NCBI RefSeq assembly: GCF_024763615.1
Contig: NC_077224.1
Span: forward strand, 18,073,078 to 18,137,077
Direction of reading: 5' to 3'
Source of the DNA: Phlebotomus papatasi
Taxonomy: Eukaryota > Arthropoda > Insecta > Diptera > Psychodidae
DNA: 64,000 nucleotides
A model generated the notes under the pieces. That model was not told the origin of the DNA. It saw nothing but the letters and a program-made list of their open reading frames with translations, and ran no database searches. How positions within the stretch are numbered: position 1 is the stretch's first letter; each line of letters opens with the position of its first letter. Positions 35,972 through 48,600 of the stretch are shown in pieces. The position numbers were made by a program, and so were the translations under genes.

Positions 35972-36188
35972 GGAGACCGGGGTAGAATTAGCCACCAAGT
36001 GAAATTTTTCATTTCGTATAATTTGTAAAAAAAAAAAAATGATTGTATGAGGCTGATAAATATTTCAATGGGTAGTAAGGGAACTATATACTAAGAATAA
36101 AGAGTGGTTTCCTCAATATTCCTTCGCAGGCAAACTATAAGATACCATTAGCTAATACTATACGTAGCTGATTCTACCCCGGTCTTCC
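35972..36188. mobile_element. MITE with GGAGACCGGGGTAGAATTAG ends
   Basis: Ends GGAGACCGGGGTAGAATTAG and GATTCTACCCCGGTCTTCC, 217 bp. Lies about 450 nt upstream of the CAND1 start codon, so it may lie in promoter-proximal DNA. Confidence 0.85.
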
Positions 36189-36641
36189 CTATGCAAATTT
36201 TTTCGATGCATAAAGCCATTTCAAGCGTTTTTCGGTCCCGAAAATATCCATAATCCCTCGGCAATGAGTGCACTGAAGTCTAATTTTATTTGGCGTTTTA
36301 ATTAGTGATTATTCGTGAATAAGAGTGAAGTGAATATAATGACTTAAGTATTTTAATTACAATTTTCGTAAAATAACTTTAATTTAAAATTTAAAATTAC
36401 CTATGGTCTGCAAGAAAAAAGTACGCCTTTTAATACGAGTATTGAAAACGTAATGGATAGACATAAAACCGTGTTTGCAACCGGGTTGCTTTTTAGTGCT
36501 CGACGCGCCACCTGTGAACTGACATTCCGACGGTTTTTTTTTTTGCAAAAAGCAAGCGTGAAAAAATCACTCTCCAGAAAATCTGTGAAAAACTCTGTGT
36601 GTTTAATACTTTTGCAGCATATTTTCCAACAAGACGTCACG

Positions 36642-39600
36642 ATGGCGTCCTACCAAATCGCTAATCTGCTGGATAAGGTAAGTTTTGAGTAAAAATCTGG
36701 TGAAAATCGACCAGGAAGCTTCCTTGAAAATGTTGCTCTAAATTCCGGGAACTCTTCCTTAAATCTGCGAAAAAGGAGGTGTTTTCTGAAGAAAAGGGGA
36801 TTTATTGACTTTGTCAGAGTCCTGGGAAGACAATTCTGGAAGATTTAACTGTGATGGGGTGTGTTTTGACTGGGAAAATCGCTTCTTTCCGAAAGGAGTC
36901 TTTCTGTCGATTTTTCAAGTAGCAATGTCACAAAGAAAAATTGCAGGTTTTCTGCTGAAAAAGTCGTGCAGGCGATGGGAAGGGTTTAAAACGCTTGGAG
37001 TAATTGTCCTGGGAGTCATGGGAGGTTTTTGTTGAGGATTGTGGGTGAAAAATTGCATGTAATTGTGCAAAAATAGCATTTGGGTGACATAACCTCACTT
37101 CCGAGGAGTCTGTTTTGGAAAATTCCTATTTGAGCCCCTTTTCCCGGTCCGGACGGGCACTTTCAGATGACATCCAATGACAAGGACTTCCGATTCATGG
37201 CCACGAATGATCTGATGACGGAACTGCAGAAGGATAGCATCAAATTGGACGATGAGTCGGAAAAGAAGGTTGTCCGGATGGTCCTGAGGCTTCTGGAGGA
37301 CAAAAATGGGGAAGTGCAGAATCTGGCGGTGAAGTGTCTGGGTCCGTTGGTGATAAAGGTCAAGGAGAATCAGGTGGAGACAATTGTGGATTCCCTGTGT
37401 GCTAATATGGTTTCCAATAAGGAACAATTGCGAGATATTTCGAGCATTGGCCTCAAGACTGTCATCTCAGAATTGCCACAGACTCCCAATTCCCTGGCTC
37501 CCAATGTCTGCCAGCGAATCACGGGGAAACTGAGCAATGCCATTGAGAAGGAGGATGTCAGTGTGCAACTCGAAGCACTAGACATCCTCTCTGACCTTCT
37601 TTCGCGCTTTGGGGACCTCCTGGTGCCCTTCCATGATACCATCCTCAAGGCACTGGTGCCACAGCTCGGTTCGCAGCGTCAGGCTGTACGGAAGAGGACC
37701 ATTGTGGCACTGTCTCATCTCCTGACTTCCTGCAGCAACAGCGCATACAACAAAGTCATCGAACATCTCCTGGAGGGCCTCAAGAAGCCTCAGAACACCA
37801 GCACCATCCGCACCTACATCCAATGCTTGGCATCAATCTGGTAAGCACCCTCCGGAAGTCCCTTTCCCAGGAGATTTCTGGCAATTGTTCCTTATTGCAG
37901 CCGCCAAGCTGGGCATCGTCTCTGCAATCACATCGACCGGGTGATGGTGCTCCTGAATGAGTACAGCCAGAGGGAGGATGATGAACTGCGCGAATTCTGC
38001 CTCCAGGCCTGCGAAGCTTTCATCCAGAGGTGCCCAGAAGCCATCGTTCCTCACATACCAAGCGTAAGTCCCTTGCTTTTATTTTATTTTTCCAATTGGG
38101 ATTGGGATTGGGATTGGGACGCTGGACTTACCAGGGGAAATACTGGGGAAAATCCGGAAGATTTTGGGCATTGGGATTGATTTAAGGGCGACAGGGAAAC
38201 TTGGTCTTTGACTTCACAGAGTCGGGAATTATTTTTATTTTTGCTTAGATTCTGACATAAAGACAGCTTCAAATAAAAAAGAAAGACAAAAACAGATTTC
38301 TAAATTTCAAATAAAGGAATTAATATTAATTAAAAAATTGAAATCAATAGACAGGAATTTATTTAAGGGATTTGAGGGCTTTTATTAATATTTAAAGTTA
38401 ATCAAGAACGCCCCATAGCCAACAGCCACGGAATTTTCCAATGAATTGTCAGCGATATTTCCTGGCATAATCCGAGGAATTATCCCGCTAAAAATTCGAG
38501 TGAGCTTCTATAAGAGAAACCTAGCAAAAGAAAGTGGAATAAGGAATCACAAGGAAAAATTCCTCGGAATTTTCCAGTATTTTTCCTTGGTAAATTCCAC
38601 GGAATTTTCCAGTATTTTTCCTTGGTAAATTCCACGGAAATTCTTTGTGGTATATATCCAAAGAAATTCCCATAAAATTCGGATTTTTTGTGTGGAATAT
38701 TTCCCAAGAAATTTAGGTGGATTTTATGTGGACTTTTCCACTTAAAGAAAATGGAGCCCTATAGCCAACGGCCGCAGCGATTCCACTGGATTTCCAGCAG
38801 GCTTTTCTGCCATGTCCGCTGATTTTACCGCTAAAAATCCGCGTGGAATTCCCTGGATTTTACCGCTCAAAATATATGAATTTTACGCTAAATTTCTTCC
38901 TAGTGTTCCATGGACGTTTGCGGAACTCTGTATAGGATCGTCTAATAAGAAATGTCCGCGAGTTTCCATGGACTTTTCTCTGACGAATATTTCCACGGCT
39001 TTTCCCATGGATTATTAGCGGTATAATCGGCAGCCAGACCTTTAAAAAATCGGAAAAATCCTCTTTATTTCCGCGAAATTCTCCGTGGAAATTTCCATGC
39101 AACGGCCTTAGAGGCTTCCGTGGTTTAATATTACGGAATTCCATGACTTTTCCCAGGAGAATGACATTAGCTCTTAAAAATGCGACCAGTTTTAGTGTAA
39201 ATTATTTCCTGTTGTCATACACATTTCACGAGATATCTCCAAAACTACGTATGTTGCCAATTTATGGTTTTTGGTTGCATTTTTGTTATAAAATAGGCTT
39301 TTATTTTGTATTAGTATTATTTACTAATTCATTCTACAATGACAGAAAACAGCTAATGAACTCAAAGTTTTTTTCAGCACGCTAGAAACATATGGGAAAC
39401 ATTGGAAATGTCATGCCCCTGACTTTTCCAGTGGATTTTTTAAATATATTTTTCTTTAAAATAATCCCAAAATTGATTAAAAATGGCGTGGAATTTTCAT
39501 AGAGAATTTCTACAAAAAAAACATCCACAAATAAGTGGACGATCAGTACTAATTGGCAACTTAGAACTTGGAGAGTATTCATGTATCAGACACTGACTCA

Positions 39601-42600
39601 GTTGTTCGACTTTTGAATTGAAAATATTGCTACCATATCGTTCATTTGAGTATGTCTAGCTCGAAAGAATTATAGCGTTAGGGTGAAAAATAATTGCGGA
39701 ATTTTCGCGTTTACCTCCATGGAGTATTGGCCGGAAAGATATCAGAAAATATACTCGGAATATTCAATGAAAATTATGTTTAAATTCCCAGGGAATGCTC
39801 TTAGATAATTACAAGAAAATACTTCGGAATTTTTTTCAAGGAAATCCACGCGAAAAGAAGCTGATTACTCCGCAGAATACCAAGCGGAATATTAGCGTTT
39901 ATTTCCCCGGAAACTCACGCGGAAAAATAGGAGAAAAATTCCATGGAGAATATATGAAAATAGGAACAAATGAAGCTGTCACATACATCTCATATTTTCA
40001 TTTCCCAATATTAAAGAAAGTGAATTTCACGAGAATTTTGATATGTTTTATTGAATCAGCGATTAATGAATTTACATTTAACATAAGGAAAAAACTATCG
40101 TATACAAAAAAAAATTTTCCTAAAAAAATAACATTACATTAAATAAAAACACGTATATTTTAGGTCCGCAGTCTGTTTAATGTTATCACTTCACTATTAT
40201 CTACACAAAACGCAGCGTCGCATAATTCATAATATTATAAATAATACAGAAATCACTAAGATCTTTGCATAAAATTTGCGAGCAAAATAATCCATCTATT
40301 TTGTAGCGCCACATTCTAGCGGTAAAACGGATAAAACGAAAAAATAAACGTGTGGAATTTTCTTAGAAAACTCTATGGAAAGGTAGTGGAATTTTCCGTG
40401 GAATTATTCCTTGAATTTTCACTAGGAATTGAGCTAGAATTTTCCTACAAAAAGGGGACGTATTGCAGTAAAATCCATGGAAAATTCATAGGAAAACTTC
40501 TGGAATATTCCAGTGGAATCCGCGGACGTTTCACGTTTGATTTTCCATACAAACCTTCAAGGAACTTCCATTAGAATTTGACGCTGGAATTCCATTGGAT
40601 GTTGTTCAAATTTTCCATGGAATGGCCATTATCCATGGCCTCTCATAGGAAAAATGCCATGGACTTTGCGGAAATGTAGCGTCAAATTCTATGAGAATGA
40701 GCGGAATTTGACGCTAAATTTCCAATGGAATTTCCGCGTCCGTTTGCTATGGGAAAATTTATGTCTCGTTCCACAGGCGGTTGTAGATTTCTTGCACACC
40801 CCATAGCAAATAAAACGGAATGCGAATTCGAAGCAAAATTCCGCGGAATAATCCTCTGTTTTTCCTTGAGACATCCCACGGGTCTTCATCAAGCATCACA
40901 TTAGAACTTTTTTTCGGGAAAGACAGTGGATTTTTCAACGGAATTATTGTTCGCATTTTCCAGAGGAAAAATAAGGAAATTTTCCAAAAAAGAGATATCC
41001 ATAAAGTGGTAAAAATCCACAGAAAATCGTTTGGAAAGATCGTGAAATTTTCCTGGGAATTATTCCATGGAAGTCTGTGGATATTTTAAGTGTGAGTTTC
41101 CATACAAACCTCCCATGGAACTCTGTGGAACTTTTCCAAAACTCAATGGACGATAGAATTCCATTCCATGGAACGCTGAGATTCCATGATTCCACGGTAT
41201 AGGCAATGTCCGCAACCTTCCATTGAATTATCTGCGTTTAATTAGAAATGTCGGCGGGTTTCCATGGACTTTTCCAATTAATATTTTCACGTCTTTTCCT
41301 AGTGATTAGCAGAATAATTACGGAATTCCATGACTTTTCCCAGGAGAATGACATTAGCTCTTAAAAATGCGACCAGTTTTAGTGTAAATTATTTCCTGTT
41401 GTCATACACATTTCACGAGATATCTCCAAAACTACGTATGTTGCCAATTTATGGTTTTTGGTTGCATTTTTGTTATAAAATAGGCTTTTATTTTGTATTA
41501 GTATTATTTACTAATTCATTCTACAATGACAGAAAACAGCTAATGAACTCAAAGTTTTTTTCAGCACGCTAGAAACATATGGGAAACATTGGAAATGTCA
41601 TGCCCCTGACTTTTCCAGTGGATTTTTTAAATATATTTTTCTTTAAAATAATCCCAAAATTGATTAAAAATGGCGTGGAATTTTCATAGAGAATTTCTAC
41701 AAAAAAAACATCCACAAATAAGTGGACGATCAGTACTAATTGGCAACTTAGAACTTGGAGAGTATTCATGTATCAGACACTGACTCAGTTGTTCGACTTT
41801 TGAATTGAAAATATTGCTACCATATCGTTCATTTGAGTATGTCTAGCTCGAAAGAATTATAGCGTTAGGGTGAAAAATAATTGCGGAATTTTCGCGTTTA
41901 CCTCCATGGCAGATCAGCTCTTTAAAAATTCGGAAAAAATCCTGTTTATTTCCATGAAATTCTCCGCGGAATTTTCCATGCAATGACCTTCAAGACTTCC
42001 GTGGAATAAAATTATGGAATTCCACGATTTTTCCATGGGAGTTTTTAAAAAGATTTTTCTTCAAAATAATCAAGAAATTAATTAAAAAAAAAACAATCCA
42101 CAAATTGCTACGATATCAACCATTTATGTGTTACTCACAAGAATTATAGCGCCACGGTAAAAGAAACAAGTGCGGAATATTTGCCTTCGATTTCATGGAG
42201 TGTTGGCCGGAAAGAAATCGGAAAATATAAATGGTAAATCTAATGGATATTTTGATTTAATTTCCAGAGAATATCCTCAAACATATTAGCATGAAATTTC
42301 TCGCTTATTTTTCGAGAATATCATTCGGAAAAATATTCGATAAACTCCACGTGGCTTTTTAATGATAAAATCCAAAGAGATTGCAGAAATACAAGATTAC
42401 AAGGGGAAGACAGGAATTTTCTGAAAAAGAGTCCATAGTAGAAAAATCCATGGAAAGCCTTATGGAAAGATAGTAGAATTTTCCATAGGTTTTCTCCAGT
42501 TCTTCAGCTGGATTTCTCCAGTCGATAGTATAGTTACTTGAAATTTCATGGAGATTCTAATGGAATTTTCTACTCTAAATTCCCTGGAAATTTTTATGGA

Positions 42601-45600
42601 ATTTTAACGGCAAATTCCGTGGAATATTGACATTTGACGTTATCTCAAAACGTTAGGAATAACAAGCGAAAAATGTCTCGGAATTATCCAGTATCTTTTC
42701 TTATTCCATAGGAATCAAGAATTCCATAGGAAATTTTCATAATATATTGCAAGAAAATTTCCATGGATTTATAGAGGATTTTTTCTGTGGAATACTTCCA
42801 TGGAAATTTTCGTGGATTTAATGTAGATTTTTACACCTAACTAAAATGGAGCCCTATAGTCAACGGCCGCTGCAATTCCACTGGATTTCCAGGAGTCTTT
42901 TCTGCAATGGATTATTAGCGGTATAATCTGTCGGCAGCCCTTTTTTAAAGAATCGGAATTTTCCATGTGACGGCCTCAAAGGCTTCCGTGGTTTAATGTT
43001 ACAGAATTCCACGACTTTTCTAGTGGATTTTTTAAATATATTTTTCTTCAAAATAATTCCTAAAATTGATTTAAAAAAAGCGTGGACTTTTCATGGAAAA
43101 TTTCTAAAAAGAAAAACATTTATAAATAATGGATCCAAGTGCCAATTGGCTACTTGGAACGTAGAGATATTATTCATCTGTTAGACAAACACTCAATTGT
43201 TCTACTTTTGAGTTGAAAATAATGTTGCCATATCGTACATTTGAAAATGTGTAGCTCGCAAGAATTATAGCGTTAGGGTGAAAATAAGTGCGGAATTTTA
43301 GCGTTTACTTCCATGGAGTTTTTGCCGGAAAGGTATTGGAAAATTATTCTTGGAATATTCAATGGAAATTTTGTTCCAATTTCCAGGGAATGTTCTAGAA
43401 GAATATATTAGCAGAATATTCCTCGGATTTATTTCGCGGATATTCACTGGAAAGAAAGATGATAACTCTGCGGAGCTCTACGCAGCATATTAGCGGGTTT
43501 TTCATGGAGGAAAAATAGCAGATAAATTCCACAGATTTTTCTTTTAAAATGAAACATTGCGGCCGATCGGCTATAGAGTCATTTTATTTATGTTGAAAAA
43601 TTCACATTAAATCAACGTAACTTTCCTGAGAAATACTCCACACAAAAAATCCATGTGAATTTCCTTGGAAATATATCATGGAAAATTTCCATGGAATTTA
43701 CCTAGGAAAAATAGGGTAAATGTCCTAATTCAAAACCATTTCCAGAGGCTTTAACTTTGACAGAAGATTCAACACAATAAGTTCATTTTTTTTTTTCTGA
43801 AGAGAATTACATATATTTGCTCCTTGACTCTTCTAGAATGTTACTGTTTAGTGAAAATTCTTTAGATATAATTTGAAAACTTCTTAAATACAAGAAAAAT
43901 ACGCGAACGTAAAATGCTTCTATTGGAAACAAATTAATCCAAATGGAGACAAGGGAAAGTTTCTAATTGGAGACAAGCAGTGTATAAGTGAAACCGCAAA
44001 AAGATACACTGTTAATTTTTCTGAGAAATTAACAAATTAAAATTTGTGAATATGAATGGATTTTTGCTTTATTTGGAGCAAAATTAACTAAATAATGAAA
44101 CTGTGGTATAGAAAATATATAAATTATAATAATTTAGTACTGTATTTATCATGAAAACATTGACGTTTCCATTTAGAATATCAAGAAAATTCCATTTGGA
44201 GCAGGTTTTGAATTAGCTTAATTTACCCTACTAGAAAATTCCGAAGAATTTTTTTCTTGTAATTCCTATTTCACTTTCTTTTGGTATGGGGTTGTTCCTT
44301 CTACAATTCTTTACTGATTTCATTTATAATTGTGATTGATAAAGTTTTTTTTTGTAAACGAAATAAAATTTAGGAAACGGTATAATCCGTTCAATCTGTG
44401 TCAACTTCAATCTCGATCAAAGGCGATAAAAAGGAATGAATTAAAATTGTGTTAAAATTCTGGTTTTCGACACAACAGACTATAAGTTAATACCTTTACC
44501 GTTTCACACGTTTTTTCTAAATGAAGAAATCTGTTAAGTAAAATTGAAGTTACGAAAGGTTAAGTAACATAAAACCGCAAAAAGGGATTTGCCTAGATTA
44601 CGGGGAGATAAGCAAAAGCTATAAGTTCATTTTGAAACGTTTTGATATTATGGGAAACTCGATCAAGATCAAGTAGACAATGGTCATCTACTCCCCCTCT
44701 AGATCGTGTCTCTCTGCCTGGATTACGTTACATACGATCCCAATTACAACTACGAGGCAGATGACGGAGATGCCGGAGTGTCAATGGACACGGAAGAGGA
44801 GGAGGATGTTGACAGTGAAGAGTACAGTGATGATGATGACATGAGTTGGAAGGTTCGTCGATCGGCCGCAAAATGTCTCGAATCGGTCATTTCGACGCGC
44901 CATGAATTGCTGGAGGAGTTCTACAAGACTCTGTCCCCAGCTCTGATCTTGCGTTTCAAGGAGCGCGAGGAGAATGTCAAATCAGACATTTTCCATGCCT
45001 ACATTGCACTGCTGAAAGCCACTCGGCCCACCGATGACTCCAGTCACGATCCGGATTCGATGGAACAAGTACCGGGTCCGATAAGTATGTTGCATGATCA
45101 GGTGCCGGAGATTATCAAGGCTATACAGCCACTGATGCGTGAGAAGTCAGTGAAGACGCGTCAGGACTGTTTTCTGTTGCTACGTGAACTGCTGAATGCT
45201 CTGCCGGGTGCTCTGGCAAAGCATGTGGATCAGTTGATGCCGGGAATAACGTATTCGCTGAGTGATAAGAATTCAACGTCGAATATGAAGATTGATGCTC
45301 TGAGTTTTGTGTGCTGCTTGCTGCAGGGGCACAATCCTCAGGTCTTCCATCCGCACATTCAGGTGTTGGTGCCGTTGGTGGAGAATGCGGTGTTTGATCC
45401 GTTTTACAAGATTGCAACGGAGGCTCTGCTTGTCCTTCAGCAATTGGTTAAGGTTATTCGTCCGCTCAATATGGAGACGAATTTTGATTTCGCTCCATTT
45501 GTTCCTCAGTTGTACAATTGTACGCTTCAGAAGTTGAGGTCTCCTGAAGTTGATCAAGAGGTCAAGGAGCGGGCGATTGCTTGTATGGGGCAAATCATTG

Positions 45601-48600
45601 CGAATATGGGAGATGTCTTGAGGACAGAGTTGACAACGTGTTTGCCGTTGTTTATGGAACGTTTGAGGAATGAGGTGACGAGATTGAGTTCGGTCAAGGC
45701 GTTGACGATGATTGCAGCGTCTCCGCTTAGGGTGAACTTGTCACCTATTCTGGCTGACGTTATTCCCACTCTTGGTTCGTTCTTGCGCAAAAATCAACGT
45801 GCTCTGAAGCTCAATTCTCTCACGTTGTTAGACACTTTGGTTATCAACTACAGTCCCTTCTTCAATCCGGACCTCCTGAAGACGGCAATTCAGGAGGTTC
45901 CGCCTTTGTTGTCAGAATCAGATCTGCATGTGGCACAGTTGTCACTGGTCTTTCTGACGTCGGCGGCTCAGCAACAGCCTCAGGCTGGGGTGTATGAGGC
46001 CATTTTGCCAGAAGTGATGACCCTAGTTAGGTCTCCGCTTCTGCAGGGAACGGCCTTGAATTGCACACTGAAGTTCTTCCAGGCTTTGGTACAGGCCAAT
46101 CTGCCAAGGTTGAGCTACAATTTCCTACTGGAAATGCTAATGGCACCGGTTATTAATCAACAACCGGGTCAGGTGTTGCACAAGCAGGCCTATCACTCAT
46201 TGGCAAAATGTGTCGCCGCTATAACGCTTCAGGTGCCTGTCCAGGCTGAACCTGTAGCAACGCAACTCCTGCACGATATACAGGATTGCAATACAGATAC
46301 GTACTTGGTGTTCTGTCTGTTGACCATTGGTGAGATTGGACGACACTTCAATCTCAGCAGCATCGAGATGCTGCCTCAGTGCATTCTCAGCTGCTTCGGG
46401 GCTCAGAGTGAGGATGTCAAGGCGGCTGCAAGTCATGCATTGGGAGCTGTAGCTGTTGGTAATCTCAATTGCTACCTTCCGTTTATCCTCACGGAAATCG
46501 AGGCTCAGCCGAAGAGGCAGTATCTGCTTCTGCATTCACTCAAAGAAGTCATCTCATCCTTGTCTCTCAGTCGTGCTGGCCTAGAGCAACTTATCCCTTC
46601 TGTTCCTTCAATCTGGGCTCAGTTGTTCAAGCACTGCGAATGTTCGGAGGAGGGATCACGAAATGTTGTGGCTGAATGTCTCGGAAAACTTGTCCTTGTC
46701 CTACCCGATGAACTACTCCCAGGTCTGCAGCAGGCTCTGAAGAGCGATAGCGCTCTCATGCGAACAGCCGTAGTGTCCTCCATAAAGTTCACAATTTCCG
46801 ATCAACCTCAGCCCATTGATCCCCTCCTGAGGCAGTGCATTGGACAATTCCTCTATGCATTGCAAGATCCAGAGCCGTCAGTTCGACGTGTCGCCCTTGT
46901 GGCCTTCAATTCGGCCGTACACAATAAACCCAGTCTCGTTCGGGATCTCCTCCCCGAACTCCTTCCACAACTCTACTCGGAAACGAAGATCAAGAAGGAA
47001 TTGATTAGAGAGGTGGAAATGGGACCCTTCAAGCACACCGTCGACGATGGATTGGACATACGGAAGGCGGCATTCGAATGTATGTACACATTGCTGGAGC
47101 AGGGACTCGATCGGGTTGACATTATGCAGTTCCTGGAGCATGTTCAGGCCGGACTTAAGGATCACTATGACATCAAAATGCTCACGTACTTGATGACTGC
47201 CAGATTGGCTCAATTGTGCCCGACTGCAGTCCTCCAGAGTAAGTTGTCCCAGTTGCACTTTGCTTCCTTCAGGATGGGATGCTGAAGGATGCTGAATCTC
47301 CCTTTTATTTGGTTTCAGGACTCGATCAGTTTGTTGATCCACTCAGAGCCACCTGTACCTTGAAAGTCAAAGCCAATTCTGTGAAGCAGGAGTATGAGAA
47401 GCAGGATGAACTTAAGAGATCTGCCCTGAGAGCTGTTGCTGCATTAGCTTCTATTCCTAAAGCTGGTGAGTAAATCCTCTCTTCGTTCTATTTCAGGAAT
47501 TACACAGATTAGTATGCATACCTTACATCTAGCCAGAAAGTGTTATTCGCCTGAATTTTAGCTTAAGATGAAAAAATCTCATCCTGAGCTTAATTAATCG
47601 GTTAGTAGCCCACACCTGTGAAGCAGTCCACTCCGGCGGAGGCTTGATCGTCCTCCGCTACTTCAGAAAGATGATCGAGGTCGATCCCAAGGCGTTCCAA
47701 GGCGAGTCCTTGAATTTGACTCAGCCGCCTTGTCCTAGGCTTGCACTAAGCCAAGCTACACAAATCATTCTTCTTCTTGACTCTTAGCTCCTAATGAACT
47801 GCTACGTTCCTCACTTGATCTCGACGAGTGATTCCCTTAATCGCCCGGAGGTACCTCATCTTGGCAGCTTGTACTCGTGATCTTACTTTCTCGGTCCAAT
47901 TCGGTAATGGCCGAAAGTATAAGATCGCAAGTACAAGCTACCGAGATGAACAATTTAGTCCGGCTTTGACAGCTGCGTCCGGTTCAAAACGCTTTTGAAA
48001 ACGATTTTTCATCGAAATGTTTGTACAGAGTTACTTCCAAAGCAAGTTTCTTGACTGTTGATGACCATTCCTATTTTTCCTTAGTTGGCTGCAAATGCCC
48101 GAGCCTCTCGTACTAATATCCAGGCCCAGTGAATCTCCCCAGCTTCCCAGTATCTTGGCAGCCTCAGCTCTTTAAGGACCTTGTCCACTACTCTTTTCTA
48201 TTGTTTTCTGGGGCATCCCCTGATCCATGTTCCTTCCCTTTAGAAGCTTTCGGGGCATTCTTTCGTCTGATAATCGATATATCGTCGGTTGCGGCTACCT
48301 CTGTCGTATTTACATTTTTTTGTGTCAGCATTTCGCGCAAGAGGGGACGTCTGTATTGTAGTTGCTCCGAATGCAGATACAAAACAAATGCAGATACGAC
48401 AGAGGTAGCCGCAACCGATGATATGTGTCCCAGTAAGCTTGTAGCCTTCGAACTACCCCCTAGCAAGTGGCCTTCAAAGTTGAAGCCACTTTCTCACATT
48501 CACATACAGATTCGTATGGAAATTTTTCTGCACTCGTGACAGTTACTCGATATATGTCACAATTGAGGTGTGCCTTGTACACAGGACTCTGTGCGTTGTA

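Larger units (their letters stand above)
38400..43700. repeat. GGAATTTTCC / CCATGG-saturated intronic repeat tract in CAND1 intron 3
   Basis: About 5.3 kb made largely of short, near-palindromic words: GGAATTTTCC, TTCCATGGAA, TTCCGCGGAA, CCGTGGAATT. Longer blocks recur, such as GGAGCCCTATAGCCAACGGC at 38753 and a close variant at 42848 (offset ~4.1 kb), and TCGGCAGCC...AAAAATCGGAA...GGCTTCCGTGGTTTAATATT at about 39030-39135, 41910-42010 and 42930-43005. Open frames here are by-products. It looks like an old, diverged tandem array with later insertions. Confidence 0.85.

Noticed and set aside
38088..38122. Telomere-like (ATTGGG)n run
   Set aside because: Only about four units within an intron; a short microsatellite, not an interstitial telomere.
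39143..39385. 80-codon frame found twice, identically (39143 and 41330)
   Set aside because: The identity is due to the 593-bp duplication, and the frame is the antisense of a MITE whose other copies (4733, 27738) do not preserve it.
48129..48539. 136-codon plus-strand and 92-codon minus-strand frames in CAND1 intron 5
   Set aside because: Both cross the 48279-48424 palindromic MITE; no domain, no splice evidence.
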